Below, piece after piece: positions 32,631-43,160 of a DNA stretch of 64,000 nucleotides. Position numbers and translations under genes: made by a program. This stretch comes from Agarophyton chilense. Lineage: Eukaryota > Rhodophyta > Florideophyceae > Gracilariales > Gracilariaceae. The stretch lies in the NCBI GenBank assembly GCA_030374765.1, contig JARGXX010000105.1, positions 1,240,001 through 1,304,000 of the forward strand. The letters run 5' to 3'. Each line of letters starts with the position of its first letter. Within the stretch, counting starts at the first letter, position 1. Under the pieces are notes generated by a model. It did no database searches. It worked only from the letters and a program-made list of their open reading frames with translations, and was not told the origin of the DNA.

Positions 32631-33546
32631 TGTGGAGCAAAAGACGGCGACGGGAAGTGCTGTCAAGGTGTTCGAAGCCTTGCTCCCTGGGGGAGGCAGA
32701 CTCAGAGGCAGAGCCCTCCGTTTCACCCGTAGTGTGGGGTTTAACTCCCACGGGGGATTCCGGCAGTACCGACGGAGATGAGGGGTAGAAACCGTTGGAT
32801 CGGGAATGGGTATGGGTATCCCAAAGAATGGGGAAAATCCGGCGAAGAGGAAAAACGGGGCGAGGGTCGGGCACTAACAGGCACCGGACCCGAAAACCAG
32901 AAAAGGGGCGAAACAACAAAAGAAACCCAATACAGGGGCGAAAACCTGTCCTCGAAAGGAAACACAAAAAGCACGCAACAAGTAAGCAGAACCCCCACGG
33001 GGTATCGTGCACGCAGGTCGTCTGAGCGGTCCCAAGGGGGTGGTTGCACGGAACCCAAACGTGGGCACTCTCCCAGTGGAGTCGTGCCTCTACGCAGGCG
33101 TTGCTAACCAGAGCCCGTTCCGGGTTGTAAGGCCGAAACGATAGAAACGAAGAACCTCTAAAGGTATCGAAGACCAACCTAAGTTACCATTTACTTTGAG
33201 CTTCGGACTGTCAGATCTCGTCTCCCTAAGTAGGGACCACTAACCAAACTTTACAGTAGTGCACACCTGCTCAGGGCCATACACGTGGAGATCCCATTGT
33301 CAGGGCCCAAAAATCCGACGTTCTAACAAATATCCGAAAAATCGGTGCCAAAATTAAGCCACGTGTATCACGGGGCCAATCCAACCATGGGCCATCCGAA
33401 TTTCCACTTCATAGGCGAATTCTAACCAGAAAACAGTGCCACCTCAGCACACCTTAGAGGGGATCATATTCATAACCCTCGGAGGGTTCAATCCTCATTC
33501 TATGAGTTGCATCTTCAAGTATCCCCTAACTGGGCGTTGCTCTACA
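32631..33546 (-). repeat. 5' LTR of E2 (916 bp)
   Basis: The plus strand runs TGTGGAGCAA to TTGCTCTACA and is followed by CCTCG (33547-33551), the target duplication. By eye it is about 98% identical to 21771-22684. It would carry the promoter for gag-pol on the minus strand. Confidence 0.95.
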
Positions 33547-34575
33547 CCTCGTACTGGTCGTCGGTAAGGGCTTCAAACTCCAAAGATGTTCCCTTCTTCA
33601 GCATCGTGTTGAGAGAGGCCGAGATCTTGGCGACTCCTTGGACGAACAGTCGGTATACGTGGCACAATCCCCCGAAGGATTGCAGTTCCGTGGGGGTCCT
33701 AGGAGGCTTAACCTGGCGAATCGCATTTGTGGTCCGTGTGGCCACCTTTAGCTTTCCTAGGAGCTCGAAGTGACGGAGATAGTCCACCGAGGCCGGGAAG
33801 AAAGCGCATTTGCGGAGTTTCAGTGTTACTCCAGCGTCCTGTAGGATTGTTATCACCTTCTTCACGTGGAAAAGGTGTTCCTTTACCGCCCGTGAGAAGA
33901 TTATAACGTCATCTGGATAGACCAGGGCGAACTTCCATTTGACTCTGGACAGTATAATGTCCATTACCCGTTGGAAAGTGGCTGGTGCATTCTTCAAACC
34001 AAAATGGATGCGAGTAATTCTGAACAGACCTTCATTGGTGGTAAAGGTTTTCAGGGCTGTCGCGTCTTCGGGCAAAGGGATTTGCCAATATCCCGAGGTA
34101 GCGTCCAGTGTGGTAAATACGACAGCTTCGCCTAAGGAATCTAGACAGTCGTCCATGAGAGGTATCGGGTATGAGTCCCTCTTGGTTACTGCGTTCAGCT
34201 TCCTGCAGTCGACACAGAACCTGACGGAGCCATCCTTCTTCGCCATGAGGACAAAAGGACTTGCCCATTCGGATTGGTTTGGAAACGCCGGCTCTATGAC
34301 TTGAGCTTTGCGTATCTTGTCTCTCTGGTCGGCGACAATTTCCCTACCCTTAATGCCGGTGTGGTACCGGTACTGGAGCTGTGGTCTAGCATCATCCTGA
34401 TGGTCAATGCGGTGTGTAGTGCCTCTGATTGTGCCCAATCTACCTGAACATATGGCCTGGTATTCCCTGAGGAGATCAAGTACTTGAGGCCAATAGGATT
34501 CGAATTCTGCGCCGATAGCGACCTTCCCCTCCCAAGAATCGACATCCTCGTCAGGAGTTGGCTTCGCAAGGTTAT
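33547..34575 (-). pseudogene. reverse transcriptase of Gypsy H
   Basis: The minus strand from about 34438 reads GTIRGTTHRIDHQDDARPQL, FVLMAKKDGSVRFCVDCRKL and VFTTLDATSGYWQIPLPED (Asp). Then come FGLKNAPATFQRVMDIILSR, and ALVYPDDVIIFS where YLDD has become YPDD; the same Pro is present in H2. The connection domain (SFGGLCHVYRLFVQGVAK) follows to DDQYE, where E2 was inserted at CGAGG. A stop lies near 34578. The change of Leu to Pro beside the catalytic Asp pair in both copies suggests that the last active ancestor of these copies was already altered, or that they share a recent source. Confidence 0.92.
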
Positions 34576-34579
34576 CAAT

Positions 34580-35638
34580 TTAAACCGTCTTGATGGCCAC
34601 GGGCGCGAAGAGAGTGATACCAGTCAATGTACCTTTAGGTGACCGCACGGGTTTATCTCGGAAGTTGCTGATTGTGACCAAAAAGGACCTATTAGGGTGG
34701 ATGTCCATTACTCCATTTCCCATCATGGTAAGGGGCTTCAGAACCGTCTTCGGGTGGTTCTGAATCGTGACGAAACCCGAGGACTGGGAATGGACCGATA
34801 CAGCGATTTGGGTCATCGGTGGTATCGTTATGGCCTTTGACAGGCGAACCTTATTGGACTTCGTGTTTTCGGAGAAAACCGCTCGTTTGCGGTTAGCTTC
34901 TGGCCCCTGGGGGGGAACCAGTTATGGAGATGGAAGGTGTGCGGTAGAACGCGACTTTCCTAAGGCTTGGATAAATGGTCTTAATGTACAGATCGATAAA
35001 ACATGTCCCTATGATTGCATCAGCGCCGAAGTTAGGACATACAAGAAACCACGTGCGGAATTTGAATTGTCCTACTTGGAGGTAAATTGGTACTATCCTT
35101 TTGATGTCCATTTGTCTACGTGATTCATCGGTAATCCTTTGGGTCTTCCTTGCTTGAACGTAATCTTGCCCCCTAGTGGGAGCAGCTTAGGATGGACCAA
35201 TTTGGGACCAGCGCCTGTGTCCAATACAGCTGTGATCACTCGAGAGATGTTGGAACGAAGTCCTACGGTTTCTTGAAATTTATAATTCCCTTTTCTGAGG
35301 ATACAGACGGGATCGTTACTGTGTTCCAATTGTGGTTCATCCCGAGTGGTCTATTGTGGGTGGTTCGTATGGGAAGGTATGGAGCTCTTTGGCTCATGAC
35401 CGTCCAATTGGTTGAGGCAGCTTAAAGAGGTAGGATTTGCCTCGAGTCGTCCGTATAGGAGTTTTCCTATGGGGTTTCCGTTTCTTCCTGAGGATAGGTT
35501 TCTTCCATGGGGTCGCCCGTAGAATTTACAATGGCGTGGACCTGTGGGGCTTTGATCGGAGTGTCCGGAGGCGTGGCATAGCGTGATCTTCCAGGGGTCC
35601 CTGTGGTTCGTTGCTGTGCCCTGTTATACATTCCTTCC
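34580..35638 (-). pseudogene. protease region of Gypsy H, up to the truncation point
   Basis: The frame from 35329 reads VCILRKGNYKFQETVGLRSN and then TAVLDTGAGPKLVHPKLLPL, with the DTG of an aspartic protease. A frame change follows to IVPIYLQVGQFKFRTWFLVC and ADAIIGTCFIDLYIKTIYPS, the second protease block. 34816-34580 is the protease-RT linker. Alignment with H2 (38990-40300, inverted) ends abruptly at 35638, so gag and 5' LTR were lost by deletion or another break. Confidence 0.82.
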
Positions 35639-35966
35639 CATCAGGTCGGGGAGAAGCAATATCTCTTCAAGGTATTGCTGGCAAACCACGAAAATGGCAC
35701 AGCGCTCTTCAACGGTTAAAAGGTAGAGGGAGAACTAACAAACCAGAAACAGTTTTAGAACAACGACAACGAGCTCAGATCGTGCTTTCCAGAGTAGACC
35801 CCCGATCACCGAAGATACATCGTAGCTAAAGTACATGACGAGACCAACTAACAGATACAAATACAAAATAAATAGTTGCCGAGAAACCATTAATAAAAAC
35901 TAAACAATTCGTATTCAAGCACACTCAAACATTCATATTTTCCCTCTTTTCTTTTGAGGAACATAC
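35639..35966. other. no recognisable gene
   Basis: A short stretch between the broken end of H and a Copia RNase H remnant. No LTR boundary or protein similarity is seen. Confidence 0.5.
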
Positions 35967-36306
35967 TTATCCAACAACCTTGGTTGATGAACGAACACAT
36001 GCCTGATCAAAGTCTTTAAAGAGTGTGCTATTATAAAGCATAAGTTGTACGGCTTTGTCCATGGGACTGTCTCTCTTGGTAAGATGATCCGCAGGATTTA
36101 TCTTACCAGGTATCCATATCATGCGACTTATGTTGCGAGTTTCAAACTCATATCTGATAACAGCCTTTTCACTCTGCAGATCTATGACACTTAGACAAAG
36201 AATCGTATAACTTTTTAGAGTCAATGCTGACAACGACATCCACCTCGATGTGAAGAGGATTAGCCAATGCCGCAGCCAGCATCATGATTTCGTCAATAGT
36301 GACTCC
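35967..36306 (-). pseudogene. Copia-type RNase H, C-terminal part
   Basis: The minus strand reads VTIDEIMMLAAALANPLHIE, then LKSYTILCLSVIDLQSEKAV and MIWIPGKINPADHLTK. These match the end of Copia RNase H (acidic substrate-site segment and a final W(I/V)PG-NPAD-LTK block). The other half is at 49203-49480 on the same strand. The break falls at AGCAG, duplicated at 36307-36311 and 49198-49202, and the reading frame is continuous when one copy is counted (AAEILAA followed by GVTIDE). Confidence 0.85.
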
Positions 36307-36311
36307 AGCAG

Positions 36312-36478
36312 TGTTAGATCTGAATCATCAACGGTCACATCATCCTGCCTACATTGCTAGTACTTTTTTTTATTATGGCCTACATGAATACTATTTCTTC
36401 TACTTGTCGTCGCTTGACGCCACTTGTCATCATTTGGCATTACTTGTCATGGTTTGTTTCTTTTAAGCTAGGATTTTG
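36312..36478 (+). repeat. S-type LTR, left part (interrupted by H2)
   Basis: It starts TGTTAGATC after the duplicated AGCAG. It aligns with the solo LTR at 48398-48644 through CCTGCCTACATTGCTAG and TTATGGCCTACATGAATA. TTTTG at 36474-36478 is duplicated at 49085-49089, marking the H2 insertion. The right part is 49090-49197. Total about 275 bp. Confidence 0.85.
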
Positions 36479-36924
36479 TGTGAAGGAGAGATGATAACGG
36501 TTGAGCCCTGTAAGCCGCCGGGCCCTGAGGTATCTTACAGGCGACACTTGGACGGGTCGACCTCAGGTGGAATCATGTAGATTATTATTATTTTTTAATT
36601 AGTGTAATAGATTAGCATTACAGTGCCAGGGAGATCCCAGCGCCTCGCCAGTACTATTTACTTGGCTCGAGTGATGCTTCTCCCTTAGAGTACGGTAGGC
36701 ACCGTTAGGATACTAAATAACCCTCTTTGGTATACTAGTTCCATCCGTTGGTCTTCAAGCCATCGTTTCCATAGCTCCAACCTGTCGTACTACGCATCAA
36801 ACGCCAGCCCATTGCACCAAGTACTCTGGGAGTGCCGCCGTCAAGGATTCGAACCTTAGGACCCGCTCTACCACGCTACCACTGGTCGAGACCCGTACGC
36901 TGACCTACCCGTCGTTGCGTTACA
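36479..36924 (+). repeat. 5' LTR of H2 (446 bp)
   Basis: It begins TGTGAAGGAG and ends GCGTTACA. The minus strand holds a tRNA-like block: GGTTCGAATCC (a perfect B-box match, 36845-36855) and TAGCGTGGTAGAGCGGG (A-box-like) just to the right of it. The block is conserved in the other two H-family LTRs. Confidence 0.9.
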
Positions 36925-36930
36925 TTTTGG

Positions 36931-36945
36931 TCTCCCAACTTAGAA
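36931..36945 (+). other. primer-binding-site-like motif of H2
   Basis: TCTCCCAACTTAGAA lies six bases after the 5' LTR. It differs by one base from the motif in E1 and E2. Here a TGG also occurs at 36928-36930, so an ordinary tRNA site starting TGGTCTCCC cannot be excluded. Confidence 0.55.
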
Positions 36946-37048
36946 ACCTCTGGAATAATTGAACGGACCACTGGAACGAAGAATTATCCAGATTATAACC
37001 TTTCGTTTAGTTCCCGAACGGACCAAAAGTACAGAAGCAACCGCCATT

Positions 37049-38845
37049 ATGGATGCAGGAAGTACACCCAGCCGACCATCCCATAGGACTCCTACGGCAA
37101 AACGAAGTGCGAGTACAACGGCTGTGATTTCGCCTGACCCTCAGGGGAATGCCGCTAGCGACCGCCGGAGCACGAGGAGCCAGCTGCAAGAAGTACTGAC
37201 CCCCCTGGATAACACTGAAAGGATTTGCTGAGAACCCACGGTGGCAGCGCGTTTACGAGAACGCCTCACCAGGGCCACCTCTAGACCAGGGACACCTCAA
37301 GGAGAAACCCATTAGACCGAAGGAATTAGAGAAAACATGACCACAGGGTTTGCCGACCTTCTCTGGCCCCGTCTCCTTGAGCTCTGCTCAGCCCACGTAG
37401 ATTCCATTATGGACGTGCGACTCGCTACGGCGATCGCTGACCATACGGATTACCTCATCACGCGAATCGTCTCTAAGGTAATGGAGTCTGAATTATTCAT
37501 AGACTCCCTCCTACAGGCCGTTCAAGGAGTAGTCACCCGCCAGGCTGGCAATTTGGTCCCTAGGACCACTCCAGCACAAATTAACCATCCGGTCTCCATA
37601 TGGCAACCCCCAACCGAACCCCCAAGAGTGGTGGCATTATCCGTTCCTCGCCGGGAATACCATCAGGAAAACCCCATGGTGGGACAATATAGGAGCGGAA
37701 GAGAAGCTTCGTGTCTAGATGAGAGACAGGTTGCCCATCAGGAAAACCCAAGGGTTGAACAAGTGAGGAGCAGAAGAGAAGCTCCGCGTCTAGAAGAGAG
37801 ACCGCTTGCCCCACCCGAAGGATTCTATGAGGTACAGCGACCTCAGGGCTCCATCGGATCTGATAGAGAGAACAATCCTCTAGGTCACTATTCCGCTGAA
37901 AAGAAAAGAAGTAACGACTGGAGAAAGAAGAACAGAAGGAATAAAAGAAGAGACCATTCGGACTCGAGTGATTCCGAATCGGCCTCGACCGAAACGACCG
38001 ACTCCAAAGTGGATGAGGCTGCCGTTCGAGGCCTCAGACCACTGACAACAACCAGCGAACTTTTCTTTAGGGTTTTAGACTACCGGAACGACCGGCTAGC
38101 CGACAGGTCCGCGAAATATTCTCGTTCAATGGCTCGCACAATCGCCAAATGGGCCAAATGGATGCAATTAGCCATTACAGACAAGTTCTTGGGTTCCGAT
38201 CCCAATGCTGTCCTTTGGTTTCTCAGTTTGTTTCGTACGGCCTGCGATCAGAACGGTGTCCACGAGGGCGCCGCTTTGTACCTTTTCCAATTCTTCCTTA
38301 CAAAAAAGGCGCGTGACCGAGTGGTTTCGAAGATATCTGGCACAACTGACCTCGTGGGTGCTCAAGACCGTGAGCTCCTCAGGTCATACCTTCAGGTTGT
38401 TCATTAACTCTTGAAAACTTACGTCACGGATGACGTTATAGTGGATGCCCACCAGGAAGTAATTTTCTTTAGGCAGAGCTCCAACATGACCGAATCAGCT
38501 TTTGCAGACGACCTATGGAAGAACGCTTACCGATTTGAAACGTGTTCTCCGAAGGAAGGATTAGACGTCACTTCATAACATGATTGCTCCCTGCCATTTG
38601 GACACATGTGCGCCATTACCATACGGAAAACCGGCAATACTCCTTCCGAAGGCTCGTTACCTATACCAAGGGTTATTGCACAACCTATAGGACATCCAGG
38701 CCCAACGCTGATAAAACCACAGGACATGCAACTCCATTTGGTTAGCTCAACGGAATCGGACATGGATTCATCACTCCATTACGCCGATGCAGGAGATCTC
38801 CTCACGGTCAATTTCAGTGCTCCTCCGTCCGGGTCCCCATCATAA
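37049..38845 (+). pseudogene. gag of Gypsy H2
   Basis: The ATG at 37049 (MDAGSTPSRPSHRTPTAKRS) opens a frame that persists to 38845 through stops at about 37229, 37314, 38405 and 38576. A helical segment (PRLLELCSAHVDSIMDVRLA) is followed by two copies of a charged repeat of about 30 residues (HQENPMVGQYRSGREASCLD and HQENPRVEQVRSRREAPRLE). Next come a Lys/Arg then Ser/Asp-rich stretch and a capsid-like region (SDPNAVLWFLSLFRTACDQN, ALYLFQFFLTKKARDRVVSK). No intact zinc knuckle was found. The sequence 38846-39400 continues as degenerate gag or linker. It is poorly similar to E1/E2 gag, consistent with a separate family. Confidence 0.78.
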
Positions 38846-39399
38846 ACCTCCCAGGGAACTACAGCGGCCACTGGACCACCCACACCCAAGTATTCTCCCT
38901 TTCCGCCCCGCAAGGACGTTTTTGTTCACTCCACAACGGATTGATTTCTCTGCCTTTCTGCGAACCAACCTTGTGATCGTACGAGGCATCTGCCTGAGAA
39001 CACACGTAAAAACCTCCTAGCCCTTAGGGAAGAGAGTTACCCGGTTCGGAGATCCGAAGGAATGTATAACAGGGCACAGCAACGAACCACAGGGACCCCT
39101 GGAAGCTCACGCTATGCCACGCCTCCGCACACTTCGATCAAAGCTCCACAGGTCCACGCCATTGTAGATCCTATGGGCGACCCCGTGGAAGAACCCTATC
39201 CTCAGGAAGAAACGGAAACCCCATAGGAAAACTCCTATACGGACGACTCGAGGCAAATCCTACCTCTTTAAGCTGCCTCAACCAATTGGAAGGTCATGAG
39301 CCAAAGAGCTCCATACCTCCCCATACGAACCACCCACAATAGACCACTCAGGATGAACCAAAATTGGAACACAGTAACGATCCCGTCTGTATCCTCAGA

Positions 39400-40303
39400 A
39401 AAGGGAATTATTAATTTCGAGAAACCGTAGGACTTCGTTCCAACATCTCTCGAGTGACCTCAGCTGTATTGGACACAGGCGCTGGTCTCAACTTGGTCCA
39501 TCCTTAGCTGCTCCCAATGGGGTGGCAAGATTTCGTTTAGGCAAGGAAGACCCTAAGGACTACCAATGCATCACGTAGATCAATGGACATTAAAGGGATA
39601 GTACCAATCTACCTCCGGGTAGGACAATTCAAAGTCCGCACGTGGTTTCTTGTATGTCCTAACTAGGGCGCTGAGGCAATCCTAGGGACCGCTTTTATCG
39701 ATCGATACATTAAGGCCATTTATCCAGGCCTTCGGAAAGTCGCGTTCTACCGCGCACCTTCCATCTCCATAACTGGTTCCGCCCCAGGGCCAGAAGATAA
39801 CCGCAAAGGAGCGGTTGTCTACGAAAACACAAAGTCTAATAAGGTTCGCCTATCAAAGGCCATAACGATACCGCCGATGACCTAAATCGCTGTGTTGGTC
39901 CATTCTTAGTCCTCGGGTCTCGTAACGATTCAGAACCACCCAAAAACGGTTCTGAAGCACCTTAACTTGATGGCCAATGAAGTAATAGACATTTATCCTA
40001 ACAGGTCCTTCTTGGTCACAATTACCAACTTCTGAGATAGACCCGTGTGGCTACCTAAAGGTGCAGTGATCGGTATCACTCTACCCGCGCTAGTGGCCAT
40101 TATAGAGGCCCAAATGGATAACTTTGCGACGCCAATTCCCTTCGAGGACGTCGACTCTTGGGAGGGGACGGTAGCTATCGGTGCAGAATTCAAATCCTAT
40201 GGGCCGCAGGTACTTGATCGCCTCATTGAATACCAGGCCATGTGGTCAGGTAGATTGGGCACAATCCGAGCCACTACACAACGCATTGGCCTTCAAGATG
40301 ATG
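39400..40303 (+). pseudogene. protease region of Gypsy H2
   Basis: It reads RSNISRVTSAVLDTGAGLNL (protease DTG), then after stops and a frame change IVPIYLRVGQFKVRTWFLVC and AILGTAFIDRYIKAIYPGLR. A linker leads up to GTIRATTQRIGLQDDA, which is the start of the RT region. It is broken at 40304-40307 (CTAA) by the piggyBac insertion. It aligns with H 34440-35400. Confidence 0.8.
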
Positions 40304-40307
40304 CTAA

Positions 40308-43156
40308 TGTCTACACGCCCGGGGGATTGGCCTCACATGAAGCCATTTCTATTTTCGAAAAAATTAGTAAAATCGCTGGTTTCCGTACTGCAGCGGCGTA
40401 TTCTATTTTCTAAGTAAAAAATAATTCTCTAACCATGTTCCTCCTGCTTTAAAGTACATTCCTTACAGAGTTGTCTTCGGTAACAGCAGCTCAGTGGTTT
40501 CAAGACCGCTCGGAGACTGATAAAAACAGAGTTCAAACCTCGCTGATTTCAGTGGAACTCGAAAGTTTCTACGGGAGCTCGACTAATTGTAAAAATTATT
40601 ATGGTCTAAGAACGCATTTAGGTCCACTTGAACAGCAGACAGAATAAGGTGATATCTGCCAAAGGGATTGTTTCGTTAGAGACCATAATATATCTAGCAA
40701 GTCGAATAACGAGGATTGAATTAGTAGGGGGCTTAAGGTAATTTGAACTTTTGCTTTATACTTTTAAAAGATGCCTTTAAAAAGCCTTAAAAACGCATGT
40801 TGACAGACGAACGTCAATGTTGTTGACTCAATGTTGCTCGAAATGTGATGAATGTCACGCAGATGATCTATAAAACACTCCAGACCGGTTCCACTGTGAC
40901 ATATATAAACATCCATATCATTGTACTTTTTGCATTCTGAACAAACAAATTTGAATTTGTAAGTGGTCTTGCAGATTTTGCATGGTCCTTGATATGTTTG
41001 AGACGTCAAAGAACCATCCAATTTTCTTCTTGTTCGATTGGTCTCCATTAAATGAATGCCGGTTCCAGCCATATATGGGTTTTCTATTTCCTCTTCCTCC
41101 TTACATTTTCTTTTCATAGTTCGAATAGCATCCCAGTTGTTATCTATTAATCCGTCTGCGAGATTACAATAGAAATTATGCGGTGTAAGATTCAATGTGT
41201 TTCCGTATGCACCCTTGTAAAGATTCCAAGCATCAACCACGCACATTGCCAGCAAAGAAGTACTCACTCTGAAAGACCATTCTTTCACTTCAAACTTCTT
41301 TTCCATATTCGGATCATATTGACGTGACCTATTATGCCTATCAATTCTTGAACAACAAGAACAGTACACCTCACAAACTTCTGGAATAGCAATGGAAAGC
41401 GAAATTTTCTTTGTTATTCCATCAGTTGTCCTCCATTTTTCACGAGAAATGGGAGTTCCTGATTGGATACTGCTACAAGTGCTGATGAAATATCTCCTCT
41501 CGCGGTCCACCCAGAGCACAGACATCATCTTTCGCTCCAATTCAGGCAGTTTCGAGACCAGTGACACGTGCTGGCCTCGTGCCGTCATCGTAAGTTCGGA
41601 AAGATGTTTCCTAGGAAACCTTCTGGTGGCTGTTTTTACAACCCCAATAAATCCCGTTCCTCTTCTTAAAAGTTCTTCAGCGGTTTCAACAGATGAAAAA
41701 TATGAATTGGGACAAACGATTCGATCAGTTGCGAACCAATTTTCAACAAGTCTCATTAAAACAGCTGTTCTATGTGCATGTTCTGAATCAAAAGGCTGTA
41801 CATCTGGTGGCGTAGCTCCCATCGTGATTTCTATTTTGAGAATAATTCCAGTCCTTCCACAACAAAATATCTTTAATTCAAAACCATTTTCAGGTTTCCT
41901 ATCAAGAGCAGTGTAGTGTGGAAGTCCAATTTCAATCCAGTTCCCTCCAAGTCCATACCAACGTGACATAATTTCGTCCACGCACAAAGTGTGTGACGGA
42001 GTTACGAACGCTTCCCGATGGTCATTTATAGCTTTCACAAACTCAGAAATGCATGACCACATGCATTCTTCTGTTTTCTGATCGTTTTCAGAGCAACTGA
42101 AAACGATGAATTGCCTTTTATGTTCAAACCGATTTCGTGACATGATCTTTCCGAGCTGCGGAGATTCGATATATTTAAAAAACGTGTCTTTAGACCAAAG
42201 CGATCTTCTATTTGAAAACTAGAAGCATGTAATTAACACCATCAAACCGAAAAACTTCAAAATTTCACCTCCTGAAGTCTGCTTTAAGCCTTTTTCTTCC
42301 AGCCGATAGTTGGTATATCGAACTATTTTTTCCAAATGAGCTACAGGAAACATCCACATGAAGAAATCGTATGGAGAGAGTCCCGAAGGTGCATGAATGG
42401 CGGAGATAAAATCTCCAACAGGTCCCGTGACTTTCCATTGATGCATTTGCACTGGACCATTCAGAGTCAAGGATACATGTTCAGTTGTCCATTTCGTCGA
42501 ATGAACTTCCAAAAAGCTGTCTTGCGTGTCACTGTTTGTCACAGTTTGAGGGCTCAACGTATTCATTGTGTGACAGTGATCGCCATCCGTGACAGTATTT
42601 TGCTCTTCATTGTTCGAAACTTCATTAGTAATAGCAGCACCATTTATCTCCCCGTGGGAATTGATGGCTTCTTGAGCAGTTTCCTGAACGGTGACATGAT
42701 CGCCGGCTTTTAAATTGCAAAGTTTGAGAGTGCATATTTTCTCGCGACCAGGTAGCTCGAAGTTTATCGTGACAAAAGTGTGTCTCCGATTATTTTTGAC
42801 AACAACGTCCACTTTTGTAATACTTCCGCTGACCAGTTTCATTTTCCATTGCGTGCCAAAGAAGCGTTTACAGTCGCTCTCTGATATGGTGAGACGTGCG
42901 CGGGTATATACTCTGTTTCCCACTACACGACGGGGATCCATAGATGATGACATATTTGATAAATTATGTAAGAATGAAGTAAAGATGATATGTTTACAGG
43001 TTTTGGACGATCGTTCGTGATCTTTGAGGTTGACGCCAGAAAAGAAGAGAGTGTTGAAAACGTCTAGGCACAAAAATTTAAGGAAATTGACAAAGTTTAC
43101 AAAAATTATCGATGTTGTAATTTTGGCCTCATATGAGGCCAGTGGTCGTATAGACA
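40308..43156 (-). mobile_element. piggyBac-type DNA transposon, 2.85 kb
   Basis: The left end TGTCTACACG and right end CGTATAGACA form terminal inverted repeats that extend about 50 bases with mismatches (GGCCTCA-ATGA-GCC shared within). CTAA flanks both ends (40304-40307 and 43157-43160). The uninterrupted H2 sequence is then GATGCTAAATTACAG, in frame with RT. The canonical piggyBac target is TTAA, so CTAA is a variant. One transposase gene fills the element on the minus strand. Confidence 0.93.
40764..42953 (-). pseudogene. piggyBac-family transposase, one stop and a changed catalytic residue
   Basis: The ATG at 42953 (MSSSMDPRRVVGNRVYTRAR) opens 729 codons, broken only by TAG at 42219-42221. 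A Thr/Asn-rich N-terminal region of about 200 residues precedes the core. Core landmarks: SPYDFFMWMFPVAHLEKIVR; FFGLMVLITCF(stop)FSNRRSLW; KIMSRNRFEHKRQFIVF; LCVDEIMSRWYG (first Asp). The next segment, CPNSYFSSVETAEELLRRGT followed by FIGVVKTATRRFP, has Asn where a catalytic Asp is expected. SRIDRHNRSRQYDPNMEKKF carries the third Asp. A Cys-rich tail (CKICKTTYKFKFVCSECKK, then H) resembles the C-terminal zinc-binding domain that reads the transposon ends. The stop and the Asn make it inactive. Confidence 0.9.
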
Positions 43157-43160
43157 CTAA

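Larger units (their letters stand above)
21771..33546 (-). mobile_element. full-length Gypsy element E2 (chromovirus), 11.8 kb, youngest in the nest
   Basis: LTRs lie at 21771-22684 and 32631-33546. CCTCG flanks both ends (21766-21770 and 33547-33551), which falls exactly in the H reverse transcriptase after DDQYE. Minus-strand order: 5' LTR (right), primer-site-like motif, gag, a 1510-codon uninterrupted pol frame, displaced chromodomain. A plus-strand antisense gene, purine tract and 3' LTR (left) complete it. LTRs differ by roughly 2% by eye, less than those of E1 and H2, which fits the intact pol. Gag has one stop and the antisense gene two, so this copy is probably no longer autonomous. 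Confidence 0.96.
5442..35638 (-). mobile_element. Gypsy element H (chromovirus), truncated, host of E1 and E2
   Basis: This is a minus-strand Gypsy element whose own DNA lies at 5442-10142, 21302-21770 and 33547-35638, about 7.2 kb. The intervening pieces are two complete Gypsy insertions, each with a 5-bp TSD. Order on the minus strand is protease, RT, RNase H, integrase, chromodomain, then a plus-strand extra gene, purine tract and 3' LTR. It aligns throughout with H2 (36479-49084), but the similarity stops at 35638, which corresponds to about 39055 of H2. Its gag and 5' LTR are therefore missing. The two copies lie head to head. Confidence 0.9.

Noticed and set aside
34767-35123. 118-codon plus-strand frame over the H protease region
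   Set aside because: It is the complement of the recognisable protease/linker, and H2 does not keep it open.
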